Below, in pieces: positions 1 to 8,382 of a DNA stretch of 17,622 bases; positions within the stretch are counted from its first letter, which is position 1; the number at the start of each line of letters is the position of its first letter. The position numbers were made by a program, and so were the translations under genes. This stretch comes from Conidiobolus incongruus B7586 (Eukaryota; Entomophthoromycota; Entomophthoromycetes; Entomophthorales; Conidiobolaceae): the NCBI GenBank assembly GCA_000697335.1, contig JNEM01008477.1, positions 1 through 17,622 on the forward strand, in the 5' to 3' direction. Under the pieces are notes generated by a model. It had not been told where the DNA came from. It worked only from the letters and a program-made list of their open reading frames with translations, and did no database searches.

Positions 1-454
1 CTACAGCATAGCTGAAGCCATTTTCACATTTTTCCCAGTTTTCTTGTCCTCTAGGAGGATCACCACGTAGTGCTAAAATATTCTGAATACCAGCTTGTTT
101 AGCTTGTTTGAGAGCGATATCAATCTTTTCCTTAGGCATGTTAGTACACGTTAAATGCATACTTGTCTCAAGACCGTGTACTTGTTGTGCTGTGGTACAG
201 ATTTCGACAGTAAGATCACTAGTAGTACCACCAGCACCCCATGTGACATCAATGTATTCGGGTCCTAGACGATACATACGATCCATACGATCGTACAAAT
301 TGACAACACCCTAAATACAAACAATTTAATTAAACATTCAAAAACACATACTCTAATAAAGCTATACCTGAGCAGTTTTTGGAGGGAAGTATTCAAAAGA
401 CCAGTAAGCCTTATTCTCTTTGATTTTTTGGTTTAATTTCTCAGAAATTCTCAT
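1..454 (-). CDS. MTHFR: Methylenetetrahydrofolate reductase, N-terminal part (runs off left edge)
   Basis: This enzyme reduces 5,10-methylene-THF to 5-methyl-THF for methionine synthesis, using a flavin-containing TIM barrel. Two exons are visible. Exon 1 (368-454) encodes 29 residues beginning MRISEKLNQK and ending in the family signature SFEYFPPKT, whose Glu21 matches the catalytic Glu of bacterial MetF. A 57-bp phase-0 intron (311-367, GTATAG...TTTAG) follows. Exon 2 (1-310) continues with NLYDRMDRM, the DVTWGAGGTTSDLT barrel and flavin segment, HLTCTNM, and ALRGDPPRG with Asp113 of the conserved RGD/P motif. The 132 visible residues contain no break. The C-terminal regulatory half lies outside the window, so whether this is the MET12 or MET13 type cannot be decided. 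The start at 454 is the only ATG placed correctly relative to the conserved barrel start. Confidence 0.95.
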
Positions 455-643
455 ATTATTGATAAATTAAATATTAGTAGTCACAGAAGAGTTAATAAAT
501 TGAAAAGCTTAATATAATTATATTCAATTCAATTCATTAATCAATTTGATTTAACATTGTACAAGAGGTGTAATTTATAGCTTTTAAATCTCAAAAATAC
601 AAGCGTATTTTTGAAATGAAATAACTTGACAAACTACAGATAG

Positions 644-875
644 CCAATCATCACGTTAAATCTGAGTTTAATAAATTGCGTTATGAATCGAACATTTCCC
701 AATTTAGTTGTTGATTTGGTCATTAACCCTAATTCTTTAATATTTCGCTATGATGCCATCGAGGACCCTTGTCACTGGGTGGAACTACACAATGTGATTG
801 GTTAATTCAAACCAATTCTAAATGTTATCATCAGCTTTAATTCAGTTTCAATTGGATTGCCGATTTTCAACCAAT
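644..875. promoter_or_regulatory. Cluster of CCAAT boxes, two of them as inverted pairs
   Basis: CCAAT pentamers occur at 644-648, 699-703, 812-816 and 871-875 on the plus strand, and ATTGG occurs at 797-801 and 851-855. ATTGGTT (797-803) and AACCAAT (810-816) form a perfect 7-bp inverted pair with a 6-nt spacer. A second inverted ATTGG/CCAAT pair spans 851-875. CCAAT is the core bound by the fungal HAP/NF-Y complex. The cluster lies 190-420 bp upstream of the MTHFR start codon, so it is a plausible upstream control region for that gene. Function is inferred from motif and position only. Confidence 0.4.
683..805 (+). CDS. Short 40-codon open frame of unknown nature (possible exon or gene fragment)
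   Basis: An ATG at 683 opens a 40-codon frame ending at TAA 803-805. The predicted peptide starts MNRTFPNLVVDLV and ends with EDPCHWVELHNVIG, a mixed composition unlike the Asn/Ile/Lys/Tyr-rich translations of the surrounding AT-rich DNA. The local base composition is also closer to that of the exons. I do not recognise the family. It could be the first exon of a small gene, a fragment left by a lost gene, or chance. The last codons overlap an inverted CCAAT pair, so a purely regulatory reading also explains the composition. Confidence 0.2.
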   Translation: MNRTFPNLVVDLVINPNSLIFRYDAIEDPCHWVELHNVIG

Positions 876-2001
876 GCTATTTAATATAAGTGAGATTTTT
901 TGATTTGTATAGATATGATGGTTATCTATTACAATTGTTTAAATATGTTAATATAGTGTATCCATATATATAAAAATCTATAGTAACTTTTATAATATAA
1001 TTTAACAAAAGCAGAATTATATTAGTTTGAATAGTATCTAGATTTATAATTAAAACAACTTCAAAGGTTATTTAATAAATTAATGATTAATAATTAAATA
1101 ATGGTCCAAAATATTAGTATTGATAATATTAATTACAAAATTTCAAATTTACAAAAGATATTTTTTGGGGTAAAGTCAATTTTCTTATAATATCTATCAT
1201 ACTCGAATTATATCATTTTCTCGTATTGATTTTCATATCTTTGGCTTCTCATTTTATTAATAATGAACAAGTTTAAGTATCCTATCAACAACTAAAACTA
1301 AAACAACATTATACGGTTCTCTTCTCCTATTTACCAAGAATGAAACCCCTTAAGGCCACCAAATCCTAGAATTAAAAATTGTTGTAGTTACCTTCAAGAT
1401 AATACAAAAGTTAATTAAATTTCATATTATGAGAAATTTAGCTAGATTATTGATATATTTTCATAAACTTACACAAATCAAATTTTAATTAGCAGTCCTA
1501 AAAAATTCAATCAAATGATAAAAATAAATTAATTTTATACCTTTAGTCATAGAAAATATACACATTATGATATCATATACGTTCTATTATTAGTTATATT
1601 TACTGAAGCTCACCATAATGGTAAAAATACAAATATAGATTATATTGAAATGTATAGCATAGATAGGCAAGAGTACCAAGTTTCAAATCGACAAAATCAG
1701 ACATTTCAAACCCACATTAGTTCAATGAAAACAATGAAGACAAGTGATGAATTCATTATGGATCACAAATAAAAATAATCTATTATCAGTATATATATAT
1801 TAACCTGTTCCGACTATATTTAATAAATGTACAAAATGTTTAAATACCACTGACTTCGCTACAATATCTATTAATAATTCAAAAGATACTAGTTTCAACA
1901 TTCAAATTACACTCCTAACAATTCGTTTCAATTCTTTTTAACCACTCTGATTATATATAAATTCGAAATTTTAATTGATCTAGGGGCTTTTGTGTTTTGA
2001 G

Positions 2002-2010
2002 TATAAAAAA
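2002..2010 (+). promoter_or_regulatory. TATA-like element upstream of arrestin gene
   Basis: A TATAAAAAA match lies 177 bp upstream of the arrestin start codon in otherwise mixed AT DNA. The position allows a 5' leader of about 140 nt. In such AT-rich DNA a TATA match alone is weak evidence. Confidence 0.3.
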
Positions 2011-2069
2011 TTATTTAAATACGCCTTAAAGCCAGCATAACTTTAACAATTTTTCACTTTTTTTTTCAT

Positions 2070-2135
2070 TTTAGTATTATTTGGATTTAATATTAATTGG
2101 GACTATTTTATCTTTATAATTTAGTATTGTTTGGA
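2070..2135 (+). repeat. Direct repeat of a 16-mer spaced exactly 50 bp, upstream of arrestin gene
   Basis: TTTAGTATTATTTGGA at 2070-2085 recurs as TTTAGTATTGTTTGGA at 2120-2135, with 15 of 16 bases identical. The second copy ends 43 bp before the start codon. This could be a pair of factor-binding sites in the proximal promoter or leader, or a small local duplication. No known motif is claimed. Confidence 0.45.
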
Positions 2136-2178
2136 GTATTAGTGAACTATTCAAATATTTGATCCAACTAATATTATT

Positions 2179-3696
2179 ATGAGTCGGATTCACAAGTTAG
2201 ATACGGATAAAGTATTGAGAAAGAGTAAACCTTGTGATGACTTGAACGCTTTATTTATTCAAAATATATCTTCACCCCAGCCGATTGCGGCTTTACACCA
2301 TCCCATTAACTTGAATGGGGTTGGAACTAACGAAATGATTCAAGCTTTTGAACCATTTTACGAATCCAACAATCCCATATCACCACTTTTGTCACCGCAA
2401 TCTTATCACCCTGTCAAAAGAGTTCAATCCAAAGCAAAACTAAAAGGGAAAAAGAATCAATTTCAAAGTACACCGCCAAAATTAAAGGTTGGTAAGAAGA
2501 TCATAGGGAATATTGAGATCAATCGACCTTTTTTTAGTCTAATCAGTTGTTAATTTTAAAATTTAATCTGAAACCCAAAGCAGAACCATTACAATTGAAA
2601 AAAATTGATGTATTTTTAATTGGCATTGAAGGTAATATATTTTATTCAGACTTTATTTTGTCTTGCATATGTATTTTATACTAACTAATATTTGGGTTAT
2701 TTTAGAGACTTCAAGCAAATTGAATTTTAATCAAAAGTTCTTTTTGAATTTGAAAGCGAATTTACCTGACCTTGAACTGATAACAAACAACTTATTTAAA
2801 GAACCGATCGAAGTAGTATCAGAATTCGAACTACCATCAGACTTACCTAGTTCTCTAGTTACAATGTGGGCGTCCATTCGATACCTAGTAGTGGGCGAAA
2901 TATCCTACTTAACAGTAAACGATCGTATGGAAAAATTCTTAATATCCCGTGAAATTAAAATTTTAGAACAAATCAGTCGCAATTATTTGAAAACACTGAT
3001 TAAAACATGTATTATTGGGGAGAAAAATCAACCAACGAGTATATTCCCAATTTTAGTGCCGGATAGTATGAGTTTGTTCAAATGTTTTATTAAAATTCAT
3101 AAAAAGCTATGGTTAGCCGGTACACCTATTTTAGTTGGTTTGGTAGGTTATAATCAATCTGATAAAAAGGTAAGTTTTAGATTATATTAACTACTATTAA
3201 TATATTTGATTAATATGCATTATTAAAATTAGATTGAATGTATTAAACTCAAATTAGTGAGATATCTGAAAATATTTAGTTCTAATGGTTTTAGAAGTCA
3301 AACAAAATCCATTACAAATATAATATCGGATGCAAAATATCGAAATCAATATCTATTGAGTGGAATTCAAAAGGGAGAAGAATTTGATCTTGTATTATCT
3401 GTGGATGCTCCAGTAAGTCAATAACAATTAACAATTTTTGGTAAAATATTGGTTTCACTGACTTAATTTAATAGATGTCTGCAAGATCCATCTCCAATGC
3501 TAGTACTCTTGAAGTGAAATATACTGTCAGAGTTGAAATTGTTATTAAATTTGGGTAAGTAAAATCAAAGTCATTTTTAAATTTATAATTAATCTCAAAA
3601 TAATTTTATTACAGACAAACTATTGCAATTGAGTTACCAATTATCATTGCACATCCAGGGTCCGTGACCGGTTGGGGTACTTTGTTAATTCGCTAA
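2179..3696 (+). CDS. Arrestin-fold protein (alpha-arrestin-like), six exons
   Basis: Preferred exons are 2179-2487, 2538-2631, 2706-3169, 3233-3412, 3475-3554 and 3615-3696, giving 402 residues. Residues 1-103 form a basic Ser/Pro/Lys-rich, probably disordered leader. Residues ~104-235 look like Arrestin_N: PLQLKKIDVFLIGIE, then FELPSDLPSS followed by a SIRYLVVGEI strand. Residues ~262-395 look like Arrestin_C: LWLAGTPILVGLVGYNQSDK, KLKLVRYLK, and finally LEVKYTVRVEIVIKFG leading to IELPIIIAHPG. Fungal arrestins are adaptors in receptor and transporter endocytosis or signalling. No PPxY (Rsp5-binding) motif is visible and the tail after Arrestin_C is very short. Introns 2 to 5 are clear (74, 63, 62 and 60 bp, GTAA donors); intron 2 has a TACTAAC branch site at 2679-2685. 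The first junction is uncertain: the 50-bp intron needs a GTTGGT donor at 2488, while GTAAGA at 2492 to CAG 2583 also keeps frame (388 residues). An AATAAA at 3764-3769 may serve as the poly(A) signal. Confidence 0.85.
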
Positions 3697-4541
3697 TCAT
3701 ATTTCATTAAATATATCATGTATAATATTGTAATATAAATATTTGAAAAATTAAAAAAAACAAAATAAATATAAAAATAAAATAAATATCAAGTATATTT
3801 GTTATTTTCATCATTCATTTTTATAAAATTTTTAATTATGTATGATTATTGGAATTTGAATAATATATAATACTCAAATATCAGCTTTATTATTAATAAG
3901 TATCCAATTTTACACTAAATATTATTTAAAAAATTTATAATAGTGTTTTCATTAAATTAATAAATAACATTGAATCTAATAAATTATACAATAATATATT
4001 AATCACATTTTTTGCGATTTTAAATAGTTATACATATTGTAATTGATTTTTTCTAAAATTCTCAAAAACAAGTATTTTAGCTATTATAAATATTGATTTT
4101 ATAAATTCAACAGGGCTTTCCAAGTATTATATATAGAGTATAATATTAAGGTAATAAACAATGAATATTCTAATAACATTCTAATTTCTAAATACAATAA
4201 TCCAATTTATTTGTTTCGAAAATTAATTAATTAATTATTCATAATAAAATAAATTAATTTTGTTATAATATAAAAATTATGATTTTATATTTTTTATACT
4301 TATGTTAAAATAAAATATTACATTTTATTAATATTCTTTTTTCAATAGTTATTTCAATAATTTTTCAAAATATTAAATATTAATTTTATTTACAATTTCA
4401 ATTATTAAGTGATTTAGTGAAAATGTGAATGAATTTAATTAATACACTTAATTTTATATTGTAGTGATACGATTTTTTATTATAAGATGGGTGTTGAGTA
4501 CATGAATATCAAGGTCATGAGTGTTCCTATTAACAGATGAC

Positions 4542-4591
4542 ATATGATAAGGATAACGAGTGATTTAATTCACTGGAAATCCTTATTATAT
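4542..4591. repeat. 50-nt imperfect palindrome abutting a TATA box
   Basis: The outer arms ATATGATAAGGAT (4542-4554) and ATCCTTATTATAT (4579-4591) are inverted repeats matching at 12 of 13 positions. Inside them AGTGA (4559-4563) and TCACT (4570-4574) form a second perfect 5-bp inverted pair around TTTAAT. The left arm contains TGATAA, a GATA-factor core. The right arm merges into TATATAA (4587-4593). The nested symmetry suggests a dimeric factor site or a hairpin-forming element. Confidence 0.6.
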
Positions 4592-4593
4592 AA
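4587..4593 (+). promoter_or_regulatory. TATA box upstream of the 28-codon frame
   Basis: TATATAA followed by GAAGGAAGAAAAG lies 100 bp upstream of the ATG at 4693. The flanking DNA is less AT-rich than the region around it, which makes this TATA match more meaningful than most here. It overlaps the right arm of the 4542-4591 palindrome. Confidence 0.35.
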
Positions 4594-4692
4594 GAAGGAA
4601 GAAAAGTGTTGAAACAAAAGCGGGATTTTTTCTTTGGCTTACATATTACTTTAATCAACATACATTTAATCTATATTTTTATTTGTTTAAGG

Positions 4693-4779
4693 ATGACTTC
4701 CAATGATGCAAATTCTAACAACAATCTACACCATACTGAAACCTTTGGAACAGTAAATAGTGGAATTTTACAACAATAG
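4693..4779 (+). CDS. 28-codon open frame behind a TATA box (possible micropeptide or gene remnant)
   Basis: The frame starts ATGACTTCCAATGATG and encodes a peptide beginning MTSNDANSNN and ending FGTVNSGILQQ before TAG. The N-terminus is Asn/Ser-rich as in many fungal protein leaders, and the codons are less AT-biased than the flanks. A GTAAAT donor-like site lies inside at 4753, but I found no downstream acceptor that opens a longer reading frame. It has a TATA box, a leader of plausible length and an in-frame stop, so a small transcript is possible; an orphaned first exon or chance are the alternatives. Confidence 0.25.
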   Translation: MTSNDANSNNNLHHTETFGTVNSGILQQ

Positions 4780-6770
4780 GTTTAAATATTTAATAATATA
4801 ATATTACAATTTTGACTATATTCATACTTTGATATGAATTATTTCAATAGTATCATATTTTTTTCCAATTTTTTTAAATATATAAGTGATAATAACTAAA
4901 ATTAGAATTTAATATAATCATTTATTTATATATCTGCGCATTTTTTTTAAAAATTATATTGGTTTTTTGATTAGATATTCATAATCAAACTATATTTTCG
5001 CTAACAACTTGATTTTCATAAATTTTCATTCCAAATGCTAATTTAATTCCAGTATACCAAATCAAGTGATTTGAATTTAGTTTTATGGTAACAATATCTT
5101 GGATACACTCTTTTTCTTATGTCCATATTTTGGTTAAATCCTACTTGATATATTCAATATAAAATATAACCAGAAAATATTGATTTCATAGAACACACTA
5201 CAAGCAAATTGAATTTTGAAATTATAAGGTTATGTGTTAAAGCAAAACTTCTTAATAAATAAAAAAACATTTCTTTTATTAACAACTTTGTAAAGAGATT
5301 CGAAATCATTACATTAAGTAGGGTTAAACTGAAGATTTGAAATGAGTAAAAAGAGTGTAACCTATTGAAACTAATCAGCGTGTCAACACGTGTTCAATAT
5401 ATTACATAAGATTTATATTAATGTGATATCAAAATTACTAGTATTCAAAATAATGTTGTAAACTTGTAAATTGATGAGTATATCTATAATTTGAAAATCT
5501 ATGAAGAATATTTTATGATTAATATAATAAAATCTTTTTAATATAAATATCACATTATTCATTATAATTTCAAAAATTGAAAAAATTAGAAGGTTTAAGG
5601 TAAAAATTAATTTGGTTAAATTGTGAGTTTTGTTGATTGGATTATGATGAAGGCATAATATTAATTATTTTTTCAATAGTCAATTATATTTGGCATTAAT
5701 TCAATACTCTTTATTGTTTTTAATTTTATTTTAAAAATACTTTATTATTTTATAATTTTCAGATAGTTAATATGCTATAAAAACATTAAGGATTCCCTTA
5801 TTGATATACCCAACATTATAAATTTTTAAATTGTGCTAATTCAAAAGTTTGCGGATGTGATATTTTGGATAACTTGAAAAATATTATTTAAGGGATTCGT
5901 TTAACATTGAAAGAAAAACTTATTTTTTGGTTATAATTGTTTATTTATTGGAGAAATTAATTCATTTAACTTCACAAATTCTATTTTAGATATACTTAAA
6001 GGTTTATTTTTAATTATTATTTTGGTTTCATTTATTTTGAGTTACCTATCTACATTTGATCATTCTCAAGTCTGCTAACACCAACAATTTACAAATAATG
6101 GCGCACCTATATGCTGCATTCAATATACAAATACCACTATTATACATTGTTAAATACAGAAGAATTATTGAATATTAAATTTTTATCAAATTTGTAAATG
6201 CAATATTTGAAGTTATATTGATTAATACCTTTAATCTAAACTAAATTAAATTTGGCAAATTGATTGCAAGATTAATTAATTTAATATAAAAATAATATTT
6301 TCTAATTTTATAAATTACTATGATATAGTATACATCACTATTGAATCATATAACACATTAGCATGTACATTATAATAATAATGCTGTTATTTTTATATCA
6401 AGTTTAATTTGTTATGTTTGTATTAATTTTCACATAGAATGGGTATATTTATATATTACTCACATGGTAAAGGCTTTTAAAAGTTTATTTACTGGTTTAT
6501 ACTGAATGTGTTAATGGAATCTATTTAATGAATATAGAATATTGAAATGGATAATGAGTTAGAATGAACAAGTATTGATCAATTGGACAGAAACTAAAGT
6601 TTTAGACTGGCAATATTTGTTGATTAAGATTGTTTTACTAGTATTAATTCAATTTAAAGTAGGTGCCAATAAGGGATTGACTGATTTTTAATAGATGTGA
6701 TATTGCTTTTAACATGATTTATCAAATGTCGACACAATATATGGGAAATCTAAAAATACCAAAACTTCTC

Positions 6771-6779
6771 ATATAAAAG
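6771..6779 (+). promoter_or_regulatory. TATA-like element of PKA regulatory subunit gene
   Basis: ATATAAAAG lies 268 bp upstream of the PKA-R start codon, in a stretch of lower AT content than the DNA further upstream. The distance to the start codon would be shortened by the candidate leader intron at 6829-6892. Confidence 0.35.
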
Positions 6780-6828
6780 AATGGGGATGGATGACGTTAA
6801 AATTTCAATTCAATCAAAAAAAAGTATT

Positions 6829-6892
6829 GTAAGTTTGGTTACATTCAATAAATGTAATCATCATCCATTTAATTAAAATTGATTTTAATTAG
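6829..6892 (+). other. Candidate 5' UTR intron of PKA-R gene
   Basis: A consensus GTAAGT donor at 6829-6834 and an acceptor TTTTAATTAG ending at 6892 enclose 64 bp, the size of the introns verified in this window by reading-frame continuity. It lies between the TATA-like site at 6771 and the start codon at 7039. No reading frame can test it, so it remains a splice-signal prediction. Confidence 0.35.
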
Positions 6893-7038
6893 AAATTTTA
6901 CTTAAGTTGATTGTTTTGAATTTTCTAAAATAATCTTTTTCAACTTATTCATACCACTAATTCATCGCATAAAATATCCTTTGTTAACCTTTCATTCCTT
7001 ATTTGCCATAGTATAGCTAGTTCATTCCATAATTTAAG

Positions 7039-8382
7039 ATGATGCCATATAACTCGGAGTTCTCTAACTATCTTCCCAGTGCGGACAGTGTTCTTAGGGA
7101 ACTGAAAGCAGAAATTGACAAGTGTCAACCTAGGGATGTTATCCAATTTTGTGCTAATTTTTTCGATAAAAAATTACAAACTCAAAGGAATTACCTATTA
7201 TCTTTGGGTATTTATCTTCATCTCTATCTTTTTATTTTATTAACTTTATTGTTTTAATATTTAGCTCATAATGACGGGGGTTTTGAAAAGAATTTAGGTT
7301 CTACCGGCGCTTTATCCCATAGTCGCTCATCTCAGAAGGATAATGTCGATCCTAACGATGTTGAGATGGCTGACCCTTCTTCTGATGACGAAGTTTATTT
7401 ATCTGGAAATGAAAATCCTCAATCTGACCCAGAAGATAGTTTCTTATTATCCTCAAGTGAAGATGAAGATGATGCTGTTCCCTTCGTGCCTCCCGATTTC
7501 AACAGAGGACGTAGAACTTCTATCAGTGCTGAATCTATGGTACCTACCCAAGGTGAAAATTTTGAAAGGGTAAGTTATCCCAAAACTGAAGACCAAAGAA
7601 AGAGAATTGAAGAAGCAATATCCAACAACTTTCTCTTTAAACATCTCGATGAAGAACAGTATAGAGATGTTATTGATGCTATGATGGAGAAGAAGGTGGC
7701 GAAAAATGAGGAAATTATTAAACAGGGAGGCGTTGGAGACTTCTTTTATGTTGTAGAATCGGGTTCTTTTGATGTTTTAGTTGCCAAGGAAAATAACCCT
7801 CCCACTAAAGTTTCTGAATACGGTCCTGGTGGTAGTTTTGGTGAATTAGCTTTAATGTATAATGCACCCAGAGCAGCCACCGTTCTTTGTACTTCTGACG
7901 CTGTTCTCTGGGCTCTCGATCGTATCACCTTTAGAAGAATTTTAATGGAACAAACTAGTCGTAAGAGACGTATGTACGAGTCTTTCCTCGAAGAAGTTCA
8001 AGTTTTAATCAGCTTAGAGCCTTATGAACGTCATAAAATTGCTGACGCCTTAGAACCCCAAGTGTTCCATGCTAACGAAGTAGTTATTCGTCAAGGTGAT
8101 GTTGGTGAAAGCTTCTACATTATTGAATCAGGTACTGCTAAAGTAACCAAGGTTGATGAAAATGGAGTCGAAAGGGTAGTCAATCACCTCTCTAAAGGAG
8201 ATTACTTTGGTGAATTAGCTCTACTCAACGATAAACCCAGAAATGCCACAGTTACTGCTGAAACTAGACTCAAAGTAGCTACTTTAGGTAAGAAGGCGTT
8301 CGTCAGATTATTAGGTCCTGCCATTGACATCTTGAAGCGTAACGGATCTAATTATGACGCCATAACGAATGATACTGCCTGA
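7039..8382 (+). CDS. BCY1: cAMP-dependent protein kinase regulatory subunit
   Basis: This subunit holds the PKA catalytic subunit inactive until cAMP binds. Exon 1 (7039-7207) and exon 2 (7265-8382) are joined across a 57-bp phase-1 intron (GTATTT...ATATTTAG) to give 428 residues. Residues 1-56 are a dimerisation/docking helix pair. An acidic Ser-rich linker follows, leading to GRRTSIS at about 138-144. This is the inhibitor segment, with Ser142 in an RRxS-hydrophobic site, so it is a phosphorylatable (type II-like) inhibitor. CNB-A spans ~175-295 with phosphate-binding cassette FGELALMYNAPRAATV at 248-263 (Glu250, Arg259). CNB-B spans ~297-415 with FGELALLNDKPRNATV at 371-386 (Glu373, Arg382). 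Both cassettes keep the ribose-binding Glu and phosphate-binding Arg, so both should bind cAMP. The start is a tandem ATG-ATG. A GTAAGT inside exon 2 (about 7570) codes Val-Ser in the conserved run to YPKTEDQ and is not used in this model. Confidence 0.97.

Larger units (their letters stand above)
455..2178. other. Divergent AT-rich intergenic region with CCAAT island
   Basis: This spacer separates the divergent MTHFR and arrestin genes and presumably holds both promoters. Most of it is very AT-rich and featureless. Exceptions are a less AT-rich island at about 640-880 with several CCAAT boxes and a 40-codon open frame (683-805), a stop-free stretch at 1533-1769, a TATA-like site at 2002 and a direct repeat at 2070-2135. 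No tRNA, snRNA or transposon signature was recognised. Confidence 0.7.
3697..7038. other. Large AT-rich intergenic region with one structured unit near 4.5-4.8 kb
   Basis: This 3.3 kb is mostly long A/T runs with stops in all frames. The exceptions are a palindrome with TATA box and 28-codon frame (4542-4779), an E-box palindrome at 5385-5394, a 26-codon frame at 6098-6178, and the promoter and probable leader of the downstream kinase regulatory gene from about 6660. No transposon ends, LTRs or RNA genes were recognised. Confidence 0.65.

Noticed and set aside
723-734. Telomere-like AACCCTAA within TTAACCCTAATT
   Set aside because: Only a single copy is present, with no tandem array, so there is no support for a telomere remnant.
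1300-1380. Minus-strand peptide-like reading (LGFGGLKGFHSW) in a less AT-rich patch
   Set aside because: It is only about 16 codons long before stops, without a start codon or a plausible splice partner.
1740-1855. Possible box C/D snoRNA (GTGATGA at 1744 and CTGA near 1850, with GAAG/CTTC flanks)
   Set aside because: The terminal pairing is separated from the C box by several bases, no C'/D' boxes are clear, and such short boxes arise often by chance.
5201-5217. 17-nt identity (CAAGCAAATTGAATTTT) to arrestin exon 3 at 2712-2728, possible duplicated fragment
   Set aside because: Similarity stops outside the 17 bases, and about one such match is expected by chance in a 17.6 kb AT-rich window.
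6563-6691. 42-codon stop-free hydrophobic stretch upstream of PKA-R
   Set aside because: It has no start codon, is short, and overlaps the presumed promoter; it is compatible with chance.
7343-7928. Alternative frames on both strands across PKA-R exon 2
   Set aside because: The conserved kinase regulatory-subunit frame runs through the whole stretch; the others lack any family similarity.
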